A stretch of 6,593 bases of DNA from NCBI GenBank assembly GCA_038231615.1, contig JBBRLA010000501.1, forward strand, positions 1 to 6,593, in the 5' to 3' direction. The notes under the pieces are model-generated. The model was given only the letters and a program-made list of their open reading frames with translations. It was not told the origin of the DNA and did not search any database. The DNA comes from JBBRLA01 sp038231615 (lineage in GTDB: Bacteria; Myxococcota_A; Polyangia; Palsa-1104; JAEUJZ01). Made by a program: the position numbers and the translations under genes. Positions within the stretch are counted from its first letter, which is position 1; the number at the start of each line of letters is the position of its first letter. Below, one piece after another: positions 1-5,769 of this stretch.

Positions 1-480
1 GAGACCGGGTCGGGCCTTTCGCGGGCGGTGGGGCTCTCGGTGCGCTCGCTGGGCATCGGCGCGGTGGACGTAAGCGGCGCGGGCGGGACCTCATGGGTCG
101 GCGTGGAGACCCGCCGGGCACAGGGACATGAGCGGGCGCTCGGCGAGGAGTTGTGGGACTGGGGCATCCCCACCGCGGCCTCGGTGGGCCTCTTGGCCGA
201 CCTGGGGCTGGAGATCATCGCCACCGGGGGCCTGCGCACGGGGATCGACGTGGCCCACGCGCTGGCCCTGGGGGCGACCGCCGGCGGGTTGGCCGCGCCG
301 GTGCTGCGCGCTCACCAGGCGGGCGGGTACGAGGGGGCGCTGGCCTTCCTTCGGCATGTCATCGAGGGGCTGCGCGCGGTCACCTTCCTGACCGGTTGCC
401 GCACCCCCGGCGAGCTGCGCCATGTGCCGCGGGTCCTGGGACCCAACCTGCGGGCGTGGCTGACGGAAGCCAGGGAATGA
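1..480 (+). CDS. fni: Type 2 isopentenyl-diphosphate delta-isomerase (C-terminal part, 5' end outside window)
   Basis: FMN- and NAD(P)H-dependent cytosolic enzyme that interconverts IPP and DMAPP, giving the starter unit for prenyl chains. The frame is open from base 1; 159 residues are present, roughly the C-terminal half of a family that usually has about 340-360 residues. What is seen: an N-terminal stretch ETGSGLS; DVSGAGGTSW (bases 67-96), the glycine-rich loop typical of the family; WGIPTAAS (160-183); and TGGLRTGIDVAHALALGA (223-276), the (beta/alpha)8-barrel segment that binds the FMN phosphate. The GTG at 28 is internal and not a start, because homology continues upstream of it. The TGA overlaps the mvk ATG (ATGA, 477-480), so translation is probably coupled. 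The family assignment is firm; only the upstream half and the true start are unknown. Confidence 0.93.
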   Translation, partial: ETGSGLSRAVGLSVRSLGIGAVDVSGAGGTSWVGVETRRAQGHERALGEELWDWGIPTAASVGLLADLGLEIIATGGLRTGIDVAHALALGATAGGLAAPVLRAHQAGGYEGALAFLRHVIEGLRAVTFLTGCRTPGELRHVPRVLGPNLRAWLTEARE

Positions 481-1478
481 CGACGCTGACGATCGCCACC
501 TCGGCATACGGCAAGGTGATCTTGCTGGGCGAGCACGCCGTGGTCTATGGGCAGCCGGCCCTGTGCGGCGCCCTGCGGGACGGGGCGCAGGTGCAGGCGG
601 TGCCCGGCGAGGGGGCGCTGGTCATCCCGGCATGGGGCAAGCGGACCCAGGCCGTCTATAAAGACCAGGATGGGTCGCGCGATACTTTGGGGCTGGCGTT
701 TGGCGCCATCCTGCTTTCCCTGGGTGCCAGCGACAGGGTGCTCGACCATGATTTCGTGGCCACCTTCGCCATCCCCACCGGCGCGGGGCTGGGCAGTTCG
801 GCGGCCCTCTCGGTGGCGCTGGCCCGGGCGGTGGACCAGGCGCTGATGCTTCGGCGCGGCGAACCGGCCATGGCCAGCGCGGCGTTCCTGGCGGAGCAGG
901 TGTTCCACGGAACGCCCTCGGGGCTGGACCACACGGTGGCGCAACACGGGGGGTTTGGTCTGTTCCGTCGGCAGCGCGGCCTGGAGACGGTCCATGCCTC
1001 GGCGGTGCCCCTGTGCATCGGCATGACCGGGCGGGCCCGGGACACCCGGGGTCGGGTCGAGCGGGTGGCGGAACTATATCGGGAGCGCCCTGAAGAGGTC
1101 GGTCAGCTGTTCCACCAGATCGGGACGCTGGTCCGCGACGGGGCGCGAGCGGTGGCCGAGGGCGACCTCGTAGCCCTGGGCAGGGCCATGAACCGCAACC
1201 AGGAGGTGCTTTCGGGGCTGGAGGTGTCGTGCCCCGAGATCGAGACCCTGTGCCGCGCCGCGCTGGCCGCCGGGGCGCTGGGGGCCAAGCTGACGGGCGG
1301 CGGAGGCGGCGGGTGCGTGATCGCCCTGGCGCCGGACAGGGCGAACCAGGTGCAGGAGGCCTGGCGGGCCGCCGGCTTCGCCTCTTTCGTGACCACGGTG
1401 GGTGGAGGGATGGCCCGCGGCGCCCGCGGCACTTCGCTGGCAGAGGACCGCGGCACCCGCGGCACTTCGCTGGCATGA
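477..1478 (+). CDS. mvk: Mevalonate kinase (GHMP family)
   Basis: ATP-dependent cytosolic kinase making 5-phosphomevalonate; 333 residues, normal for bacterial mevalonate kinases. All three GHMP motifs are visible. Near the N-terminus, YGKVILLGEHAVVYG has K13, E19 and H20. The ATP-binding loop PTGAGLGSSAA is at 100-110. GTPSGLDHTV contains the likely catalytic base D151. The C-terminal motif KLTGGGGGGC is at 271-280, with glycine where alanine is common (KLTGAGGGGC). The ATG at 477 is chosen because the conserved N-terminus follows at once; the frame stays open further upstream but that part has no homology. A weak GGAAG (465-469) lies 7 bases upstream. An odd feature is that the last 22 residues (312-333) come from a duplicated 30-base repeat and contain RGTSLA twice. 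This tail looks non-conserved and its effect is unknown. The stop overlaps the mvaD ATG. Confidence 0.95.
   Translation: MTTLTIATSAYGKVILLGEHAVVYGQPALCGALRDGAQVQAVPGEGALVIPAWGKRTQAVYKDQDGSRDTLGLAFGAILLSLGASDRVLDHDFVATFAIPTGAGLGSSAALSVALARAVDQALMLRRGEPAMASAAFLAEQVFHGTPSGLDHTVAQHGGFGLFRRQRGLETVHASAVPLCIGMTGRARDTRGRVERVAELYRERPEEVGQLFHQIGTLVRDGARAVAEGDLVALGRAMNRNQEVLSGLEVSCPEIETLCRAALAAGALGAKLTGGGGGGCVIALAPDRANQVQEAWRAAGFASFVTTVGGGMARGARGTSLAEDRGTRGTSLA
1413..1475 (+). repeat. Tandem 30-bp GC-rich repeat with hairpins at the mvk/mvaD junction
   Basis: Two copies, 1413-1442 and 1446-1475, have a 33-base period and match at 28 of 30 bases. The last 20 bases are identical (1423-1442 and 1456-1475) and end in acttcgctggca. 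Each copy carries two CCGCGG blocks 3 bases apart (1415-1420/1424-1429 and 1448-1453/1457-1462). CCGCGG is its own reverse complement, so each copy could fold into an all-GC 6-bp stem with a 3-base loop. The 33-base period keeps the mvk frame and encodes its C-terminal tail. The second copy ends on the A of the mvaD ATG. Whether this is a dispersed REP-like element or a simple local duplication cannot be told from one locus. Confidence 0.9.
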
Positions 1479-2488
1479 GGGCCCTTGCTGAAGCGCGGAC
1501 CAACATCGCGCTGGTCAAGTACTGGGGCAAAAACGACGCCGAGCTGAATCTGCCGGCGGTGCCCAGCCTTTCGCTCACACTGGACGGGCTGGTGACGCGC
1601 ACCGAGGTCCATCTGGATCCGGCGCTGACAGAGGACCGCCTGTTTTTGAATGATGAGCCGGTCACCGGGCAGGCCCTCATGCGGGTGACGCGGCACCTGG
1701 ACCGGGTGATCGCCGAGGGGACCGGGCGTCTCCGGGCCGCGGTGCACAGCCGCAACAGCTTTCCCACCGCCGCCGGCCTGGCTTCTTCGGCTTCGGCCTT
1801 CGCCGCGCTCACTGTCGCCGCCGCCGCCGCCGCCGGCCTGCGCTTCGATCCGGCGCAGATGTCCATCCTGGCCCGGCAGGGTTCCGGCTCGGCGGCGCGC
1901 TCGATCTTCGGCGGCCTGGTGGTCCTGGGGGTGGGCACGCCCTCGCAGCGAGATTCGGCGGTGGCGACGCCGCTGCTGGCGCCCGAGGAATGGGCTGACC
2001 TGCGCATGGTCATCGGCATCGTCTCCGAAGGCCCCAAGGACACCCCGTCCACCGATGGCATGAACCTCACCGCCGCGACCTCGCCCTTCTACCGGCCCTT
2101 CGTGTCCGGCGCCCCGGGAGACCTGGCGGATGCCATCCGCGCCGTGCGGCAGCGGGACCTTTTGGCCCTGGGCACGGTGGCCGAACGCAGCGCCCTGCGC
2201 ATGCATGCCTCGGCGATGGCGGCGGACCCCGGGGTGGTGTACCTGCGCGGGGCCACCATCGAGGGGCTCCACGCCATCCGCGCCCTGCGTCGGTCGGGCG
2301 TGCCGGTGTGGTTCACCTGCGACGCGGGGCCGCACCCCAAGGCGCTGACCCTGGCCTCGGTCGCCGACCAGGTAGCGGCGGCGCTGGCCTCTGTGCCTGG
2401 GGTGCGCCGCACGCTGGTTGCCCGCCCCGGCGCGGGGGCCCAGGTGCTGGAGGTCTCCGAAGGGACTTTTGCCGAGGGGGCCCGGTGA
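1475..2488 (+). CDS. mvaD: Diphosphomevalonate decarboxylase
   Basis: GHMP-fold cytosolic enzyme that phosphorylates the tertiary hydroxyl of mevalonate diphosphate and decarboxylates it to IPP. It has 337 residues, usual for the family. Visible signatures: TNIALVKYWGK (9-19), diagnostic of this decarboxylase; PTAAGLASSASA (97-108), the ATP loop; GSGSAARSIFGG with the expected catalytic-site arginine R142; KDTPSTDGM, the substrate-phosphate loop; and FTCDAGPH with the catalytic aspartate D283. A run of six GCC codons (1817-1834) gives a polyalanine helix, which is not alarming in this region. The ATG at 1475 fits the usual N-terminus exactly. No Shine-Dalgarno precedes it, because the bases there belong to the hairpin repeat, so initiation probably relies on the ATGA overlap with mvk. 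A phosphomevalonate decarboxylase is the alternative, but the adjacent phosphomevalonate kinase argues for the classical route. Confidence 0.95.
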   Translation: MRALAEARTNIALVKYWGKNDAELNLPAVPSLSLTLDGLVTRTEVHLDPALTEDRLFLNDEPVTGQALMRVTRHLDRVIAEGTGRLRAAVHSRNSFPTAAGLASSASAFAALTVAAAAAAGLRFDPAQMSILARQGSGSAARSIFGGLVVLGVGTPSQRDSAVATPLLAPEEWADLRMVIGIVSEGPKDTPSTDGMNLTAATSPFYRPFVSGAPGDLADAIRAVRQRDLLALGTVAERSALRMHASAMAADPGVVYLRGATIEGLHAIRALRRSGVPVWFTCDAGPHPKALTLASVADQVAAALASVPGVRRTLVARPGAGAQVLEVSEGTFAEGAR

Positions 2489-2493
2489 AGGAG
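2488..2493 (+). promoter_or_regulatory. Shine-Dalgarno for mvaK2, deciding its start
   Basis: AAGGAG begins on the last base of the mvaD stop codon. It is 9 bases before ATG 2503 but only 3 and 0 bases before the in-frame ATGs at 2497 and 2494, so it selects 2503. It also argues against the GTG at 2485, which overlaps the mvaD stop. Confidence 0.75.
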
Positions 2494-2502
2494 ATGATGC
2501 CA

Positions 2503-3450
2503 ATGTCGGTTTCCGTGGCCGCGCCGGGCAAGGCCATGCTCATTGGCGAGTACGCCGTGCTCGACGGTGGCCCCGCGGTGGTGGCAGCGGTGGATTGCTA
2601 CGCCGTGGCCCGGCTGCCCCCGCCCTACGGGAACGGCCAGCCCTCATCGCCCTTCATCGCCGCGGCCCGACGCCACGCCAGGGAGGCCCTTTCCCGGCTG
2701 GCCCCAGGCGCCGACCCGGCAGTGGAGGCGCCGCTGGTGGACACCGCCTCGTTCACCCAGGGAGGCCGCAAGCTCGGCGTCGGTTCCAGCGCCGCCGCCA
2801 CGGTGGCCGCGGTGGGCGCGATCTTTGCCGCCGCCGGCCTGGACCCCGCAGCCTACCACGGGGAGATCGTCCGCTGCGCCGCCGCCGCCCATGACCAGGC
2901 GCAAGGGGTCCGCGGCAGTGGGGCCGACATTTTGGCGTCAACCTTCGGCGGCATCTGCACCCTGCCCCGAAAGGACGCCCACCCAAGCCGCGCCGAGCCC
3001 CCCCTCCCCGTCCGCCTGCGCTTCGTCGCCACCTCCACCAGCGCCTCCACCGCCGCGCTGGTGTCCCGCTATCGCACCGGAGGGGAAGGCGCCAGCATAG
3101 CCGGCCTCGCCATGGCCTCCGCCGCCACCGCATTCCTCGCCGCCTGGAGGGACCTGGACAGCGCCGCCCTGCTCCGGGCGGTGGAGGAGTCCTTCGAGGC
3201 CTACCTGGGTCTGGGCTTCGCCATCCACCAGGCCCTGATCACCCCGGACCACGCCGAGGTCCACGCCGCTGCCCGCAAGGTGGGTGGCGCGGCCAAGCCA
3301 TCCGGGGCCGGCGGGGGTGACCTGGCCGTAGCCTTTCTTCCCGACATGGACGCGGAGCGGGCCTTCCTGGCCGCGCTGCCGCCGCACCTCTCGCCCCTGT
3401 CCCTGCGCGTGAGCGCCACCGGCGTCCACGACCTTCGGAGAACGCAGTAA
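2503..3450 (+). CDS. mvaK2: Phosphomevalonate kinase (GHMP family)
   Basis: Cytosolic ATP-dependent kinase converting 5-phosphomevalonate to mevalonate 5-diphosphate, the substrate of the decarboxylase encoded just upstream. From ATG 2503 it has 315 residues, slightly short for bacterial enzymes of about 335-360. Evidence: N-terminal APGKAMLIGEYAVLDGG with K10 and E16; VDTASF followed by the ATP loop KLGVGSSAA (90-98); AHDQAQGVRGSGADILAS, with D142 in a family-typical position; and the C-terminal motif GGAAKPSGAGGGD (K265-D273). KxSGAGGGD separates this enzyme from mevalonate kinase and from the decarboxylase. The start is set by AAGGAG at 2488-2493; GTG 2485 and ATG 2494/2497 are in frame and less likely. 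The gene sits 14 bases after mvaD and 1 base before mvaA. Synonymous codons shift from G-ending towards C-ending within this gene. Confidence 0.93.
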   Translation: MSVSVAAPGKAMLIGEYAVLDGGPAVVAAVDCYAVARLPPPYGNGQPSSPFIAAARRHAREALSRLAPGADPAVEAPLVDTASFTQGGRKLGVGSSAAATVAAVGAIFAAAGLDPAAYHGEIVRCAAAAHDQAQGVRGSGADILASTFGGICTLPRKDAHPSRAEPPLPVRLRFVATSTSASTAALVSRYRTGGEGASIAGLAMASAATAFLAAWRDLDSAALLRAVEESFEAYLGLGFAIHQALITPDHAEVHAAARKVGGAAKPSGAGGGDLAVAFLPDMDAERAFLAALPPHLSPLSLRVSATGVHDLRRTQ

Positions 3451-3451
3451 G

Positions 3452-4795
3452 ATGAGCAATTCCCGTGCCCCTGGTTTCTACAAATTGTCCGTCGAGGACC
3501 GTCACCGCGAGCTGGCCCGCCGATCGGGCCTTTCCGAGGCCGAGCTGGCGCCGCTCCTGTCGGGCGCCCTGGATCTCGACGCCGCCAACCACATCGTGGA
3601 AAACGTCGTCGGCACCTACGCCCTGCCCCTGGGCCTGGGCCTGAACTTCCGCGTCAACGGGCGCGACTTCCTGGTCCCGATGTGCGTCGAGGAGCCCTCG
3701 GTGGTCGCCGCCGCCTCCAACGCCGCCCGCATGGTCCGCGAGGGCGGGGGGTTCACCGCCGAGGCCGACGAGCCGGTGATGATCGCCCAGGTGCAGCTTA
3801 CCGACGTCCCCGACACCGCCGCGGCCCACGCCGCCATCCTTTCGGACAGCGCGGCCCTCATCGCCGCCTGCGACCAAGCGCAGCCCTCCCTGGTGCGGCG
3901 CGGTGGCGGCACCCGCGGCATCGAAGTGCGCGTGCTCGAGGCCAGCGATGGGCGCGGGAGCCCCGGCATGCTGGTGGTGCACCTGCTGGTGGACTGCCGG
4001 GACGCCATGGGCGCCAACATGGTCAACACCGTGGCCGAGGCGGTGGCCGACCGCCTGGCCGAGCTGGCCCGCGGCACCGTGGGGCTGCGCATCCTGTCGA
4101 ACCTGGCCGACCGGCGCTGCGTCCGCGTGCGCTGCCAGATCCCCGAGCGGGCGCTGGCTTCGGCGAACCACGACGGCGCGACCGTCCGCGACGGGGTCGT
4201 CGCCGCCAGCCGCTTCGCCGAACTGGACCCCTACCGCGCCGCCACCCACAACAAGGGCGTCATGAACGGGGTCGACGCGGTGGTCATCGCCACCGGCAAC
4301 GACTGGCGCGGCGTCGAGGCCGGCGCCCACGCCTTCGCCGCCCGCGATGGGGTCTACCGGCCGCTGTCGATCTGGCGGGCCGGCCCCGGCGGCCACCTGC
4401 ACGGGCAGATCGAGCTGCCCATGGCCCTGGGCACCGTTGGCGGCACGCTAAAGGTCCACCCGGGCGCCCGCCTGGCGCTGCGCATCCTGGGCATCACCCG
4501 GGCCACCGAGCTGGGGATGGTCGCCGCCGCGGTGGGCCTGGCCAGCAACCTTTCGGCCCTGCGGGCCCTGGCCTGCGAGGGCATCCAGCGCGGACACATG
4601 TCCTTGCACGCCCGCTCCGTCGCCCTTTCCGCCGGCGCCACCGGGGCCCTGGTGGACCGGGTCGCCGAGGAACTGGCGGCCTGCGGCGAGGTCCGCACCG
4701 AGCGCGCCACGCTCATCCTGGAACGCATGCGCACCGAGGCCTGCTTCGCCGCCGCCAAGGCCCCGCCGGCCGACCTTGCCGGGAGGATGTCATGA
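3452..4795 (+). CDS. mvaA: Class II hydroxymethylglutaryl-CoA reductase
   Basis: Four-electron reduction of HMG-CoA to mevalonate, the committed step of the pathway. It has 447 residues, with no membrane segment, as expected of the soluble bacterial class II type. Signatures: ENVVGTYALPLGLGLNF from residue 50; CVEEPSVVAAASNAA with the catalytic glutamate at E80 or E81; the dinucleotide-binding motif DAMGANMVNT from D184; HNKGVMNG with catalytic K268; TGND with D284; and GHMSLHAR with H382. These correspond to the Glu/Lys/Asp/His catalytic set of the Pseudomonas mevalonii enzyme. NADH versus NADPH preference cannot be read by eye. ATG 3452 follows the mvaK2 stop by 1 base, with GGAG at 3437-3440 as a plausible ribosome site 11 bases upstream. 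The stop overlaps the hpnC ATG. HMG-CoA synthase is not encoded in the window. Confidence 0.96.
   Translation: MSNSRAPGFYKLSVEDRHRELARRSGLSEAELAPLLSGALDLDAANHIVENVVGTYALPLGLGLNFRVNGRDFLVPMCVEEPSVVAAASNAARMVREGGGFTAEADEPVMIAQVQLTDVPDTAAAHAAILSDSAALIAACDQAQPSLVRRGGGTRGIEVRVLEASDGRGSPGMLVVHLLVDCRDAMGANMVNTVAEAVADRLAELARGTVGLRILSNLADRRCVRVRCQIPERALASANHDGATVRDGVVAASRFAELDPYRAATHNKGVMNGVDAVVIATGNDWRGVEAGAHAFAARDGVYRPLSIWRAGPGGHLHGQIELPMALGTVGGTLKVHPGARLALRILGITRATELGMVAAAVGLASNLSALRALACEGIQRGHMSLHARSVALSAGATGALVDRVAEELAACGEVRTERATLILERMRTEACFAAAKAPPADLAGRMS
4781..4786 (+). promoter_or_regulatory. Shine-Dalgarno for hpnC
   Basis: GGGAGG lies within the 3' end of mvaA, 5 bases before ATG 4792. It supports that ATG as the hpnC start although the reading frame is open for more than 1 kb upstream. 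Confidence 0.7.
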
Positions 4796-5769
4796 TCCAC
4801 AACCGCAAGCGCTTCGCCTACCGCCCCGGCCAGGTGCCGCCGCGAGGCGAGCTTTGCCCCACGCCCAATACGATCCTCGATGAGGAGCGCCGGGAATACT
4901 CCCTGCCCGAGGCGTACCGCTACTGCGAACGGATGGCCCAGGAGCACTACGAGAACGTGCCCGTGGCCTCCCGATTCCTGCCCGAGGGGATGCGCCCCCA
5001 CGTCTTTGCCATTTACGCCTTCGCCCGCGCCGCCGACGACTTCGCCGACGAGGCCCACTACCGCGACCGGCGCTTCGAGGCGCTGGATCTGTGGGGCGAG
5101 GAACTCCTGCGCGCCTTCCATGGAGAAGCCGACCACCCCATCTTCGTGGCCTTGCGGGACACCGTCGAGCGGCGCGAGCTGCCCATCACGCCTTTCATGG
5201 ACTTGCTGACCGCGTTCCGCATGGACCAGTCGGTCTCGCGCTATGCCACGTTCCAGGAGCTTCGGGGATATTGCGCCCATAGTTGCGAACCGCTCGGGCG
5301 CCTGGTGCTGTATCTTTTTGGTTATCGCGATCCCTCGCTCCACTGCTTCGCCGACGACATGTGTACCGGCCTCCAGCTGGCGACCTTCCTGCAGGACCTG
5401 AGCCTGGACTTTAACGGCCACCGGCAGCGCCTGTACCTGCCCCAGGAAGACCTGCGCCACTTCGGCGTCACCGAGCACGACCTGCGCGACGGCGCGATGA
5501 CCCTGGCGTTCCGCGACCTGATGCGCTTCCAGGTGTCCCGCGCCCGCTCCCTGCTGGAGCGTGGACGGCCCCTCATCGACCGCATCGGGCCCGACCTGAG
5601 CTTCGAGCTGGAGCTGACCTGGCACAGCGGCCAGGCGGTGCTGGACAAGATCGAGTCGGTAGACTACGACGTGTTCCACCGCCGCCCGGTGCTCAACAGC
5701 GCCGACCGAGCCCGGCTCCTGGCCCGGGCCGTGGCCCGCCGCTGGCCGCGCTTCATCGGCGCACGATGA
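4792..5769 (+). CDS. hpnC: Squalene synthase-like HpnC (hydroxysqualene synthase)
   Basis: Trans-isoprenyl diphosphate synthase (all-helical head-to-head family). In the HpnCDE route HpnC converts presqualene diphosphate to hydroxysqualene. It has 325 residues, longer than the roughly 270-300 I expect. Visible: HYENVPVASRFLP (52-64) and FAIYAFARAADDFADE with the first aspartate motif D82-DFA-D86; YCAHSCEPLGRLVL (160-173), the HpnC version (SxxPxGRLVL) of the segment that reads YRVASAVGL in HpnD; and the second aspartate motif DLSLD (202-206), followed by LYLPQEDL. The first 40 or so residues precede the conserved fold and include a Pro/Arg-rich stretch; there is no signal peptide. The loop after the second motif is two residues longer than in the neighbouring HpnD. 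The start is supported by GGGAGG and by the ATGA overlap with mvaA. A phytoene-synthase-type role is less likely given the pairing with hpnD. Confidence 0.88.
   Translation: MIHNRKRFAYRPGQVPPRGELCPTPNTILDEERREYSLPEAYRYCERMAQEHYENVPVASRFLPEGMRPHVFAIYAFARAADDFADEAHYRDRRFEALDLWGEELLRAFHGEADHPIFVALRDTVERRELPITPFMDLLTAFRMDQSVSRYATFQELRGYCAHSCEPLGRLVLYLFGYRDPSLHCFADDMCTGLQLATFLQDLSLDFNGHRQRLYLPQEDLRHFGVTEHDLRDGAMTLAFRDLMRFQVSRARSLLERGRPLIDRIGPDLSFELELTWHSGQAVLDKIESVDYDVFHRRPVLNSADRARLLARAVARRWPRFIGAR

Noticed and set aside
1287..1316. Glycine replacing alanine in the Mvk KLTG(A/G)GGGGC motif
   Set aside because: Glycine occurs at this position in other mevalonate kinases and should not disturb the loop.
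1817..1834. Six consecutive GCC codons in mvaD as a possible slippage microsatellite
   Set aside because: Alanine-rich helices are normal at this place in the family and the frame is intact; the run is short and unsurprising at this GC content.
2021..2060. Proline in the MvaD KDTPSTDGM loop where a serine is common
   Set aside because: A VPSR version of this loop is known in staphylococcal enzymes, so the change is within family variation.
622..2070. Long minus-strand open frame (482 codons) opposite mvk/mvaD
   Set aside because: Its translation is low-complexity Arg/Pro/Ala-rich with no recognisable motif, and it lies opposite two genes with clear catalytic motifs; open antisense frames are expected at this GC content.
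2485..2502. Alternative mvaK2 starts: GTG 2485 (GTGA overlap) and ATG 2494/2497
   Set aside because: The AAGGAG at 2488-2493 would overlap or touch these codons; ATG 2503 has proper spacing and the conserved N-terminus begins right after it.
3239..4402. Minus-strand open frame (387 codons) opposite mvaK2/mvaA
   Set aside because: Gly/His/Val-rich mirror of GC-rich codons; it spans two real genes and shows no family motif.
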